DNA of 64,000 nucleotides from an uncultured Butyrivibrio sp. (GTDB taxonomy: Bacteria; Bacillota; Clostridia; Lachnospirales; Lachnospiraceae). The notes beneath the pieces were generated by a model, which saw only the letters and a program-made list of their open reading frames with translations, was not told where the DNA came from and did no database searches. Both the position numbers and the translations under genes were made by a program. Below, one piece after another: positions 40,966 to 51,300 of this stretch. Positions within the stretch are counted from its first letter, which is position 1. Every line of letters starts with the position of its first letter. The stretch is from positions 65,869 to 129,868 of the forward strand of contig NZ_CAMVPU010000004.1 in NCBI RefSeq assembly GCF_947169445.1, read 5' to 3'.

Positions 40966-42858
40966 ATGAGTTTTGGAGATGCAGCCGCAAAGGCGGCGAT
41001 ACAGTTATTTGATCAGGAAGCCCAGGCTCTCGACAGGCTTTCACAGCTTCTTGCAAGGATCCTGGCAAACCTGTCTGAGCGGGCAGCTTTTACCAGGGAA
41101 TCCAATGATGGTATCAAGGCACTTCTTGAACACCTTAAAAAGGGCGGAAAAGTTGATACGACAACCATTGCTAAAGAAGATGCAGCCATGGTTGATGAGA
41201 TATTGCGTACATCCAAGATACCCTTCGTCATGGCATATGACTCAAAAGAAGGACATGTATTACTCATGACCCGCGATACTGACAGGGATGTCCTTCAGGA
41301 TGTACTAAAACAGTACGCCATCAAAAAAGGTACTGAGCTTCAGGAAATCGAGGCGGCAGACTTCTTAAAGGCATATGAAGGTAAGGAAATCCGTATCCAG
41401 AAAGGGCTTGACAGGGCAGAAGTAGCACTGTTCAGGGAAAAGACAGGACAGTACAACTGTACTTATGCGGTTCTAAACAGCGCAGAAGAGCCTGGGAAAT
41501 TTGAGATCATGTACCCAAGAGATAAGGCTAAAGCCTGTGAAGATGCATTAAAAGATGTTTCTTATGACTTTGCCGGCGAGGAAGGAAGAAAATATAAGGA
41601 AACTATCTTGGATAACCTGAAAAAACGCGAGATTTTCATGGATACTGTTCGTCCTGCTGATGAGGAAATGGTATTTGTCTGTTCAAAAAACGATCCAACC
41701 AAGTTTATTGCAATCACCCATGATGGCTTTTCTGTTCATGATATACAGACAATGCGGGAGAAGCTTGAAGATGGGAAGTCAAATGTAAGGCTTGTTGACA
41801 GGAATACTGCAATATCCAATTCATTTAACAAAGAAAAACTTGCAAAATGCCTTGATCAGATCAAAGATCCAGTTCTTTTATCATCAGACGAGTTTCCGCT
41901 GGTGAGAGGTATTTCAATGACTGGTGTTGCGTCATTTGTAAAAGATGCGCAGTTTAAGGAATCTTACGAAAAAGTAGTGAACCTTCTTTTCGGTAAGGAA
42001 GTATCTTATCCAAGGAAATTTGCAGGGGCGGTCAGGGATGATCTTGATAAACCACGCACATATGAAAAGCTTGTGGGTTCTCAGGTAGATGAGATCATGG
42101 ACAAGCTATCTACTCTGGGATTGTCAAAATATATCGTAGAAGCATCAGACATGGACAGAACGAGTATTGCTTTTCCAGATAAGCTTACATCCAAGATTCA
42201 GCCTGTAGTTGACGAGGTGCTTTTTAAAGGACTTAGCGGCGCCGATCTTATTCAGAAACAGCTCTTGCATGACGGCAGGGGAACGCTGGATATACATAAG
42301 GCAGAAGATGTTGTCATCGATGCTTCTCTTAAAGGAATCGCCCTATTCTTTGAAAAGAATGGCGTAAATATCGTGCAGAGCGCAACTGAGGAAGAGAAAA
42401 AAAGCGGTATCCCTAACAAATCACTTGAGAGAATATCAAGAAAAGATCCTGAATATGATGCCAAGGTACTCTCGTTTATCACGCAGATGAAAGAGCCGGT
42501 TGTCATTGACAAGGGTGAATATAGGGATAAAAAGGACGACCCGGCAGCAATGTCAAAGCTTATCAGATCAAGGATCCCATCAGAGCATGAGAGCAGCGCT
42601 GAAAAAGAATACCAGAAGTTCACCATGGAGCATAAGAAGGGCATATATGAACAGCTTCACAGCCTTAATAATGATGTAGACCACATGGATGAACTGACGG
42701 AGCGCCAGCAGGAGGCGGCAAGGGAGCACTACTCAAGGAAGTATGAGGATATCTATGTAAGTCGCAGTACATTTGAGAAACTTTCAACGCTTGATTTTAC
42801 TGATAAGAGATATGCAAGGACTGAGATGTTCGAGCAGACAACAACTACTGAGAGGTGA
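40966..42858 (+). CDS. Large cytoplasmic protein with PcfB/DUF3801-like N-terminus
   Basis: This 630-residue protein has no signal or membrane segment. The N-terminal part (about 1-140) has a helix pair followed by GIKALLEHLKKGGKVDTTTI and SKIPFVMAYDSKEGHVLL, resembling the DUF3801/PcfB proteins of conjugative plasmids. Further segments with the same rhythm (DRAEVALFREKTGQYNCTYA; DEEMVFVCSKNDPTKFIAIT) suggest two or three related repeats through residue 280. The rest is helical and charged. It carries a full regulon site and is followed, six bases after its stop, by a second large gene. A role in transfer is inferred from the resemblance and regulation. Confidence 0.55.
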   Translation: MSFGDAAAKAAIQLFDQEAQALDRLSQLLARILANLSERAAFTRESNDGIKALLEHLKKGGKVDTTTIAKEDAAMVDEILRTSKIPFVMAYDSKEGHVLLMTRDTDRDVLQDVLKQYAIKKGTELQEIEAADFLKAYEGKEIRIQKGLDRAEVALFREKTGQYNCTYAVLNSAEEPGKFEIMYPRDKAKACEDALKDVSYDFAGEEGRKYKETILDNLKKREIFMDTVRPADEEMVFVCSKNDPTKFIAITHDGFSVHDIQTMREKLEDGKSNVRLVDRNTAISNSFNKEKLAKCLDQIKDPVLLSSDEFPLVRGISMTGVASFVKDAQFKESYEKVVNLLFGKEVSYPRKFAGAVRDDLDKPRTYEKLVGSQVDEIMDKLSTLGLSKYIVEASDMDRTSIAFPDKLTSKIQPVVDEVLFKGLSGADLIQKQLLHDGRGTLDIHKAEDVVIDASLKGIALFFEKNGVNIVQSATEEEKKSGIPNKSLERISRKDPEYDAKVLSFITQMKEPVVIDKGEYRDKKDDPAAMSKLIRSRIPSEHESSAEKEYQKFTMEHKKGIYEQLHSLNNDVDHMDELTERQQEAAREHYSRKYEDIYVSRSTFEKLSTLDFTDKRYARTEMFEQTTTTER

Positions 42859-42863
42859 TGATT

Positions 42864-44570
42864 ATGCAAAAAAGCGCAGTTAACAAGTTTACAATCGGCG
42901 AAAAATACAATGAGATCGGGCAGGCAGATCCGAAAGGCTTTATCAAGTGGCTTCTTACAAACCTCCCAGATAACCTTAAGTCAGTTTTAAAGGGGCTTTT
43001 GGAGCATATCCTTGATAAATTCCGAAATTTTGATATTGCCCAGAAAGCATCCGGGCATTTCCGTATGCCATGGAATAAAGATACTGTAGAGCCGGATTAT
43101 TATGAAAAACAGAAGATGAGCTATTACAACGAAAAGCTCCCTGGCATTTTCAGAGCAATGGGTATGGAAGATGATGTATACAGAGATCCAGAGATCATTG
43201 AAAAGGCACATACCCTGGAGGAATTTGTCAAGAGAGTCTATGATGAAGCATTTGGTCAGGAGCCTGCACCAGAAGACAGCGCTGAATACGAGGATTATCA
43301 GAAGAGGCTTACTGAAAGTCTTTGCTCAATTGATATGGGCAGGACTGGTGATTTTGTTGTGAAGATAGGCGGTCTTGAAAAGACAATTGCCATAATTGAA
43401 GTGGGAGATTATGAGGCCATACTTGAAAAGGCTGGGATAGAAGATAAAAATGCATTTCTTATAGCTGAGGGAGAAGTAACAAGAGGCGGCAGGCATTATG
43501 TAGCTGTAAATGCTGATAATGAAACATGGAAAGAACTGGTGCTTGATGCTGCTCTCGAAAGAGCGGTGGAAGAACCAAAGATTGATCCTCAGACACAGGA
43601 AGAAGCCTGGAAGCCGGAAGGGGTTATCCCGGAAGAACCAAAGCCAGATCAACCCAGTACAGGGCAGCCCAAAGAACCAGTAAAGGGTAAAAAGCCCAAG
43701 TACCCAAAGCTTGACTATAAGGATATAGAGCCTGTCCGGGGTAATGCTATAAATGACACTTTTTCTGCAAAGCTCTTTGCTTCTGTCAAACCCACATATG
43801 AAAGTGTCGTACAGGGTCTTTCTCCCGAAGATGAGGGCAGATTATTCCTAAAGATAAAGGTAAATGCAGACAAGATGCATTCAGCAGGAACAGGGCGCGG
43901 GTATGTACAGATTCCGTATACAAAGCCGCCGCTGTACCTGAACTTCCCCAAGGGAGATACAGTTAAAGGCTATTGGCGCGTCAATACAGATAAGGATGGA
44001 AACAGATATGTGACAGTAAATTTATCTGAGAGCTTTCCCGTATATGACGCAAAGGGCCAGCAGATGTACCTTGAAGATGGTAATGGTGGGCCGGTGATGA
44101 TATCAGCAAAAGAACTGTGTTCAAGCCATTTTCTTATAAGGCAAAAGGCTTTTGGAGATCCGGTGTTGCCACAAGAAGAACCTATTCCAAAGTCTGTAGA
44201 AGTTATAAGTGATACTACTGTGAAGATAACCGCCCAGCCTGGTAGCTTAATAACCAACGAATCAATCCCTGAAGGAGCAAACATCCAGACAATAGATTTT
44301 GATCACAGAGAATATGTTGTTGAATCCGGCGCAATAAACGATATGCCGGGGCTTAAAAATATCATCAATGCAGAAAATGTTAGATTTGCAGATGATGCTG
44401 TTACAGGATGTCCCTTTACGCTATCTGAGTATCTTAATGGGATCCCCGATAAGGAAGACAATGAAAAAGAGCCTTATGTGGAGAACGAAATGGAATCTCA
44501 GGAAAAAACTAAGGAACCTACAGCATATGCAAAGCAGCAATTATTCAATATGGACGGGCAGACACGCTGA
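42864..44570 (+). CDS. Hypothetical 568-residue plasmid protein
   Basis: This soluble protein begins MQKSAVNKFTIGEKYNEIGQ. A helical N-terminal region (to about 170) precedes a small alpha/beta domain (about 155-235), a Pro/Glu/Lys-rich linker (235-280), and a beta-rich C-terminal half with GYVQIPYTKPPLYLNFPKGD and VTVNLSESFPVYD. I recognise no domain. I chose the ATG at 42864 because AGAGG lies eight bases upstream. It is cotranscribed with the large gene before it and ends in a terminator directly ahead of site J. It probably works with the 40966 product. Confidence 0.6.
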   Translation: MQKSAVNKFTIGEKYNEIGQADPKGFIKWLLTNLPDNLKSVLKGLLEHILDKFRNFDIAQKASGHFRMPWNKDTVEPDYYEKQKMSYYNEKLPGIFRAMGMEDDVYRDPEIIEKAHTLEEFVKRVYDEAFGQEPAPEDSAEYEDYQKRLTESLCSIDMGRTGDFVVKIGGLEKTIAIIEVGDYEAILEKAGIEDKNAFLIAEGEVTRGGRHYVAVNADNETWKELVLDAALERAVEEPKIDPQTQEEAWKPEGVIPEEPKPDQPSTGQPKEPVKGKKPKYPKLDYKDIEPVRGNAINDTFSAKLFASVKPTYESVVQGLSPEDEGRLFLKIKVNADKMHSAGTGRGYVQIPYTKPPLYLNFPKGDTVKGYWRVNTDKDGNRYVTVNLSESFPVYDAKGQQMYLEDGNGGPVMISAKELCSSHFLIRQKAFGDPVLPQEEPIPKSVEVISDTTVKITAQPGSLITNESIPEGANIQTIDFDHREYVVESGAINDMPGLKNIINAENVRFADDAVTGCPFTLSEYLNGIPDKEDNEKEPYVENEMESQEKTKEPTAYAKQQLFNMDGQTR

Positions 44571-44576
44571 CTTTAG

Positions 44577-44603
44577 AGAGGCCGCATTGTGCGGTCTCTT
44601 TTC
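44577..44603 (+). terminator. Terminator
   Basis: A 10-bp stem AGAGGCCGCA with TGCGGTCTCT (one G-T pair, three-base loop), followed by TTTTC, six bases before site J. Confidence 0.85.
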
Positions 44604-44608
44604 ACGCT

Positions 44609-44638
44609 GCACAGGTTTATCTGTTTCAGTTCGTAATA
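44609..44638 (+). promoter_or_regulatory. CGTAATA-type regulatory site J
   Basis: GCACAGG at 44609-44615, 16 bases, then CGTAATA at 44632-44638. Full match, 53 bases before the MBG-repeat protein gene. Confidence 0.7.
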
Positions 44639-44690
44639 TCCCAATGAGAATAAGAATATTATGCCTTTAGCAACGAAAGGAGCTATCGAA

Positions 44691-47600
44691 ATGAAAGCTA
44701 ACAGAAACATACAAATGAGAATAATGACCGCTGCTCTCTGTGGATGCTTAGCCGCCACATCAAATATGCCAGTATATGCAGACATTGATACTTCTGGCGG
44801 ACAGCAGGGAGTTGGCGTTACATTTACGATCACACCACGCGATATGGGGCTGGATACTACAAAGTCGGCTGTACTTGATGCAGATTCATTAAAGGATATC
44901 ACGGCTACCTATGATGGGGATTCGCGTCATTCATATGAGCCGGATGAGGTTAGGGCCGTAGTGACAGGCCTACGCACAGGAGAAAACCCGGCGGATATTG
45001 CAGTAAAGTATTCAATTGATAATGGAATGACTTGGACAGATGTAGTACCGTCTATTACGAATGCAGGTATTCAACCTGTAAAGATTAAGCTTTCCATGGA
45101 TACATACAATGATTTAATCATTGATACAAATATTGTTATCAATAAGCGTGATGCAGCTATCAGTTTCGACAGTCCTGTATATAACCTAGTCAAGGAAGAC
45201 TGGAACGGCGCAAATACCGACCTTACAGATCTTTATGACCATGTGACTATGAGCGGATTTGTTGTAGAGCCTACCATTGGAACTGATTTTGAGATCAAGC
45301 CTGATACTACAGTTATCACAGATCCGATTTCTACCGCTACGGAATATAATGATGGGCTTGTTATCACATATCCTAAAGCTGGATCAGCCTATAACTTTGC
45401 AAATTACAACGTTACAACAGACACAGCAGCTGTATACTTCCTGTCATATAAAATGGGCGTGCTTGAAAGAGACCTGAGTGTATCATCTCACAGGAAAGAA
45501 TATGATGGTGTTGAGGAAGACGGAATCACTTTTGAAGCAAGATCCGATGAGGCAGCACAGTATCTTCGGGAGGCAACAATTGAGTTCTCTGTAGATGGAG
45601 GTGCTTGGACAACATCTGTACCCAAGATAAAAAATGTTGGAGATAACAGCGTAATTACAAGGATCACCATTTCAGGCGAGACACTTGTATGGGGTGCAGG
45701 CGTACCTCAGACAATTGGTGTCTGGGCCAAGAGCCTTATCCTTGTACCTGACAGTGTGACCGTAGAAGAAAGTGAAACAGCTCCTTCAACATATACCTAT
45801 AAGACCTATACATCAAATATGGCAGGTGATGAGTTTGAAGATGGTGCTGCCGATGGCGAAACACTTACAGCTACGTTTGCAAACTCCCACCAGGGTGAGA
45901 CAGGAACTGGCACATGGGATGGAGCAATCGTAATCTCCGGTACAGCAACAGTTGCTGATGGGAGCGGAACAGATACGACATCAAACTATACATTTACATA
46001 CAGAACAGCAACCTATAAGCGTATAAATACAAAATATGAGGCACTTAAGAATTCAATGGCAGTCACTCCTTATAATCATGCTTATGACGGGGCATCACAT
46101 GATGCAGTTACTGTTACCGGTGATTATATTGAAGAGGCTACAGTTACATATTCAACAGACGGCGGCACAACATGGACGGCCACAAAACCATCTGTTAAGG
46201 ATGTAGCTGACTCTGGTCAGGTCCAGGTAAAGGCTGTTATGGGTTCGCAGGAGCCTATCATCAAGACAGTAAATGCCGTAGTTTCTCAGAAATCTGTTAC
46301 TGTAGCAGCAAACAAGGCAGAAAAAGAAGAGGATGCGACAACATATCCTACATACAAAGCCACAGTAACGGGCGTGGTTACAGGACAGATCTATACATAT
46401 ACGATTACAAATACAAAGGAATCCGAGATGGCTGTAAATAAATACACTGGAGCCATTGTTGTTTCAGACCTTGTTGTTAAGGATGCCGGCGGAAACACTA
46501 CTACTTCCAACTACAATATCCGCTATGTAGCAGGCGACTATGAGATCACAAACGGTGAGTTCAAAGACTTGCAGGCAAAGTTCAAAGTTACCGGATATAC
46601 AGGAACATATGACGGCAAGAGCCATGGACTTACAATATCAGGCACGACAGAGCATACAAACCTCATCTATTCAACAGATGCGGGCAATGTATGGGTGACA
46701 GAAGCTCCTACTGTAAAGGATGTCGAGGATTCAACAACAGTATATGTTAGAGCCTATGTAGGAACTGATACTACAAAATATGTTACTAAGAAGGTTAATC
46801 TCAAGGTCTCAAAGAGATCTGCAAAGATTACCGTAAATGCAGCTTCAAAGAAGCAGGGCGAGAAGGATCCTGATTTCAGCGCAACGGTATCAGGTATCGT
46901 TGCTGGCGAAAGCTTTAAGTACCATATTGAAAGAACTGATGATTCTGACTCTGTAGGAACGCATACAATTAAGGCAGTGCTCGATGAAGAGTATCCTAAC
47001 TATCAGATAACTCTTAAGAGTGCTTATCTCACAATAAAGCAGTCGGATTCATCTAAAAACGTATCAACTATCAGGGTAAGTGGTTATTCCGGTCCATATG
47101 ACGGCACGGCACATACCGTTGATGTAAATATTGCTTCAACAGACGGTATAAGGATCGAATATTCAACAGATGGCGGAAGTAGTTGGTCAGAGTCAAAGCC
47201 ATATATCACTGATGTTGCTGATTCAACATCAGTACAGGTAAGGGCTTCTGATGGAACAACTTCAAAAACAGTATCAACTGCCATCCAGATTAAGCGTGCA
47301 AAGGCTACAGTTACTGTAGAAGATGTAACCATAAATCTGGGTGAGAGCCTTCCGGAGTTTACAGCAACAGCTGACGGCCTGATCGGAGCTGATACACTGG
47401 ATTATACTATCGAGGCTGATCCAGTATCTAAGGCAGGTACATACAGAAATTACATAAAGCTTACGCTTAACAGGGAATATCCAAACTATCAGATAACTAT
47501 TAAGAACGGCACGCTTACAGTCCTTAAGGACGGAGCCCCGACAATTGATGATTTTGGTAACGATGACCTTTCTGACAGGAGAGGAAATATAAATCTTATC

Positions 47601-48209
47601 TCAGACGGATACACTCTTATCGATGAACCTGAAGAAGAGATCATCATGATCGCTAAGTTCGATGCTGTAGAGGATACGGCATTTGATGAAAAAACATCAA
47701 CAACTAAGCCGGCAGATGATAAACAGCCTATTGATGATAAGAAGCCTACCAAAGCCGGCGATGCAGCACCATATATCATCGGAGCTATTGTTACTGGTGC
47801 TATTGCAGTTGGAATGGGAGTAACTGGTGGATTTTCGGCACTTTGGCTCCTGCTTCTAGGACTTCTTTTCAAGAAAAAGAGAAAGCATTGGAACGGCCTG
47901 CTTACCTACACATCTAACTGGGCTGTCAAGGTAAAAGGCACTACAGACGGTGTTGAAGATATGCAGGACATCCTTAATAAGGGTGTTACTGTAGATGAAC
48001 TCAGAACTCTTATGGCGGATTCCGGGGTAGAGACCATTCTTCCAGCCAATACCAAGATGAGCATTGATATCGAAGGTGTTGAGAATGAATTCGAGGCTGA
48101 TGAGGAAGTATTCTACAATGAGCTAGCAGGAAAGAGTGGACATGCAATAGTTACATTCTTCAACGGAGCTGCAAAGCTTTCATTTACAGTAACAATGGAT
48201 CTTCACTAA
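44691..48209 (+). CDS. Surface protein with MBG-type repeats and a C-terminal cytoplasmic domain
   Basis: This 1172-residue protein has a signal peptide (MKANRNIQMRIMTAALCGCL, cleavage after YAD near 31) and at least six repeats of about 85-165 residues with motifs like YDG.(S/A)H, YSTDGG..W, KDV(A/E)DS and YPNYQIT, typical of MBG domains in adhesins. One membrane region (about 1025-1058) rich in Gly is followed by KKKRKHW, then about 105 residues (TSNWAVKVKGTTDGVEDMQD to the end) that should lie in the cytoplasm. There is no LPxTG sortase signal. The inner tail could transmit contact signals or couple to filaments. I chose the ATG at 44691 for the GAAAGGAG site. Confidence 0.75.
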   Translation: MKANRNIQMRIMTAALCGCLAATSNMPVYADIDTSGGQQGVGVTFTITPRDMGLDTTKSAVLDADSLKDITATYDGDSRHSYEPDEVRAVVTGLRTGENPADIAVKYSIDNGMTWTDVVPSITNAGIQPVKIKLSMDTYNDLIIDTNIVINKRDAAISFDSPVYNLVKEDWNGANTDLTDLYDHVTMSGFVVEPTIGTDFEIKPDTTVITDPISTATEYNDGLVITYPKAGSAYNFANYNVTTDTAAVYFLSYKMGVLERDLSVSSHRKEYDGVEEDGITFEARSDEAAQYLREATIEFSVDGGAWTTSVPKIKNVGDNSVITRITISGETLVWGAGVPQTIGVWAKSLILVPDSVTVEESETAPSTYTYKTYTSNMAGDEFEDGAADGETLTATFANSHQGETGTGTWDGAIVISGTATVADGSGTDTTSNYTFTYRTATYKRINTKYEALKNSMAVTPYNHAYDGASHDAVTVTGDYIEEATVTYSTDGGTTWTATKPSVKDVADSGQVQVKAVMGSQEPIIKTVNAVVSQKSVTVAANKAEKEEDATTYPTYKATVTGVVTGQIYTYTITNTKESEMAVNKYTGAIVVSDLVVKDAGGNTTTSNYNIRYVAGDYEITNGEFKDLQAKFKVTGYTGTYDGKSHGLTISGTTEHTNLIYSTDAGNVWVTEAPTVKDVEDSTTVYVRAYVGTDTTKYVTKKVNLKVSKRSAKITVNAASKKQGEKDPDFSATVSGIVAGESFKYHIERTDDSDSVGTHTIKAVLDEEYPNYQITLKSAYLTIKQSDSSKNVSTIRVSGYSGPYDGTAHTVDVNIASTDGIRIEYSTDGGSSWSESKPYITDVADSTSVQVRASDGTTSKTVSTAIQIKRAKATVTVEDVTINLGESLPEFTATADGLIGADTLDYTIEADPVSKAGTYRNYIKLTLNREYPNYQITIKNGTLTVLKDGAPTIDDFGNDDLSDRRGNINLISDGYTLIDEPEEEIIMIAKFDAVEDTAFDEKTSTTKPADDKQPIDDKKPTKAGDAAPYIIGAIVTGAIAVGMGVTGGFSALWLLLLGLLFKKKRKHWNGLLTYTSNWAVKVKGTTDGVEDMQDILNKGVTVDELRTLMADSGVETILPANTKMSIDIEGVENEFEADEEVFYNELAGKSGHAIVTFFNGAAKLSFTVTMDLH

Positions 48210-48274
48210 ATATTGACCTTATAGGGGACTGTCAGAAAATGGCAGCCCTTTATAATGCCCAAAGATAAAGAGTC

Positions 48275-48304
48275 TGATAGGCGGCGCGGCTTTAAGTCGT
48301 AATA
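48275..48304 (+). promoter_or_regulatory. CGTAATA-type regulatory site K
   Basis: CGTAATA at 48298-48304, with TGATAGG (four of seven matches to GCACAGG) 16 bases upstream. It lies 51 bases before the BspA-repeat protein gene. Confidence 0.5.
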
Positions 48305-48354
48305 TCCATACAGATAAGGAAATTAATATGTTTCAAGAGAAAGGACCAAAGGCA

Positions 48355-51300
48355 ATGAAACTAAAGAAAACACTTGCAATAATCTTAAGTTCAGCTCTTG
48401 CTGCCACTTGCATACCTCACGGGGTAATGGCAATGGATAATGCAGCGGAGCTTATTTCCGTTGAGGAAGAGTCTACAGAAAAAGAGCAGGATGTCGATGA
48501 AGATGCCGTGATTATTGTGACCGAAGATTCGGCAGAGTTAGTGGAAAAGGTAGATGAACCTACCAAGGCAGATACAAAAGAAGACTCTGAGCAGGAAGAG
48601 GAATTATCTGAAGATAAGCCCGCTTCAGACATGGAAATTGGTGATTCCAAATCTACTTCTGATGAAAAGAAAGATGAGATGGCAGAAGATGCGGCTGACA
48701 AGGAAACAGAGGAAAAGACCGCAGAGCCAGATGCAGAAAGCAAAGAAGACCGTGTTGAAGAAGAGCTGATGGTTGAGCTTTTAGAGATGCCATCAGAGCA
48801 GGCTGATTATATAGAAGAAAATTATGGCGACAAAGTTCTTGATATGTATGATATCTGTGTGCCTGAAGACACAGAGTTTCCTGTAACAATCAGCTTTGAT
48901 GCTGATGTAGTTGATGATCAGGAAGTTATGCTGTATCACTTTACAGGATCCGACTGGGAAGAGATCGTTCCCGATGAGGTTGATGATGGTAAGATTACAG
49001 CAACATTTAACAGCCTTTCACCAGTTGCCGTTGTTGATATGACAGATGAGCCTGTTGAATACACCTTTACATATGCAGTTATGGAAGGATGTGAGGAGAT
49101 GGGAAGCGTCTCTGCATATATCGATGTTGTTACATCTCTTGAGGATACTAAGACAATTACTGCAGAGCCGGCAGAAAACTATGATTTTACCGGCTGGTTT
49201 ATCCTCGGGGAAGATGGAGAGTTCACCCTGGTATCTGAAGAAGCTGATATGATTCCTGATGAGCTTTCTGATAAAACATTCTACGCCGCATTTGAGCGAG
49301 GATATGACGATCAGGAGCTTTCAGTAGAGGCAGATGGTCACAGGATTACAGCCACTGGTTATATGCCAAAAGGAGCTGTTCTTTCTGCAGAGAAAATCAA
49401 CTATACAGAGTCTTATGAAGAGCTTATAAACGAAGAAACCGGTGAGACAGATACAAAGTTTGTTGTATATGATGCTTTCGATATTACCATCACTGTAGAT
49501 GGCGATGTATGGCAGCCAATTGATGATGAAACTTCTGTAAAGATTGAGATCAGTGGTATCGAGATTCCAGAAGAAAATGACGCCGAGGCAATAGATATCC
49601 AGGTGCATAGGATAGCTGATGATGAGAGCGAAGCAACGGAATTGGAAGCCACTATTGAGGAAGATACAGTTACATTTGAAACAGAGCATTTTACAGTTTT
49701 TACTATTGGAAGCAATACCTATGACTCCGTAAATGCCACAGATAGCTGGGACCTTTCTAAAGACCAGGATGGCAGCATCATGGCTTATTTCTTCGAAGAT
49801 GAGAAAAAACTTGTTATTACCGGCTCTGGGCAAATGAAAGACTTCTGGTTTTCATCTCCTTTTTCATCGGCAGTTAGTAATAAAGATGTTACGGTAGAGT
49901 GGGTGGATGCAGACGGCATTACAAATATTGGTGGGAGCTTGTTTTACAGCAAAAAATGTACAATAACAAGTCTGCCAAGCAGTATCACAAGTATTGATCA
50001 CTATGCATTTGATAATTGCAAAAACTGTGTCATAACTGAGATTCCGGAAAGCGTAGAGACAATTGGTGACTATGCCTTTTGCGGCACCGGCATTACAACG
50101 CTTACAATACATGGTAACTGTAAGACAATTGGAACATGGGCGTTTCAGACATGTTATTTAGAATCACTTACCTTAGAAGAAGGCATTGAATCTATTGGGG
50201 ATTCCGCATTTAATGCTAACCGATCTGAAGGCTGGCTTGGAATGACAGAACTTGTTATTCCTGACAGTGTGACCACAATTAGTAATGGGGCTTTTGGCTA
50301 TAACAGAGGCATTACCAAGATTAGCGGTGGTAATGGTATTACATCTCTTGGTACAAATGTGTTTGTTGTAGGTCAGTTCGCAACCACTGTAAACACAACT
50401 CTTATTACAGATAATGATGTATTAAAAGACTATGACTGGGTAGGCGATAAAAGAATCGTTTCAATCCCAAAGATCATAACAATAGATGGAACTGATTACG
50501 ATGTAACAGATGCACAGGGCTGGGATATAAGCTATGTTGGGAACGGCGGGTTGATGGCATATTATCTTGAAGATGATAATATCCTTATCATTTCCGGTGC
50601 TGGTTCTATGAAAGACTATGTATATAATAGCTCTTTTGGTGGAGAGACAAGTCCTATCAAAGACCTTACAGGGTATTCTGTTCTTTGGGATGACAAAGGT
50701 ATTTACGATATCGGAGACTATTTCTTTGCTGCTTATGAATATGATGTAGATAATACAATGACCATAGATAGCCTGCCATCTGGTATCGTGAATATTGGAC
50801 AGCATGCTTTTGCTGGATGCGTTAACTTTAATCTTGAAATCCCTGATACTGTTACTGATATTGGACTGTATGCTTTTGCGGACTGTTCAGCTCTTACAAT
50901 TGATCATCTCCCAGATGGGCTTACAAATCTTGGCAGCCAGGCATTTACAAGATGTGACAGCATTACAAGCATGACGTTGCCAGCAAACATTACGACGGTT
51001 CCATATATGCTGTTCCAGCACTGCCAAAATCTTGAAACAGTAACCTTGGCGAACGGAACTACAGAGATTGAAGGTTTTGCGTTCTCATATTGTGAAAAGC
51101 TTCAGACTGTAAATAATATGGATCAGTTAGAAGAGATCGGTGACAGCACATTTAGAGGCTGTGCTTCATTGCAGATTTCTGAACTTCCAGCAACACTGAC
51201 TTCGCTAGGTGAATATGCTTTTTCAGGATGTACAAGCATTACAGAAATGGATCTTTCCTCTGCGACCGGATTAAGCAGTATTCCTGCAGGAGTGCTCTCA

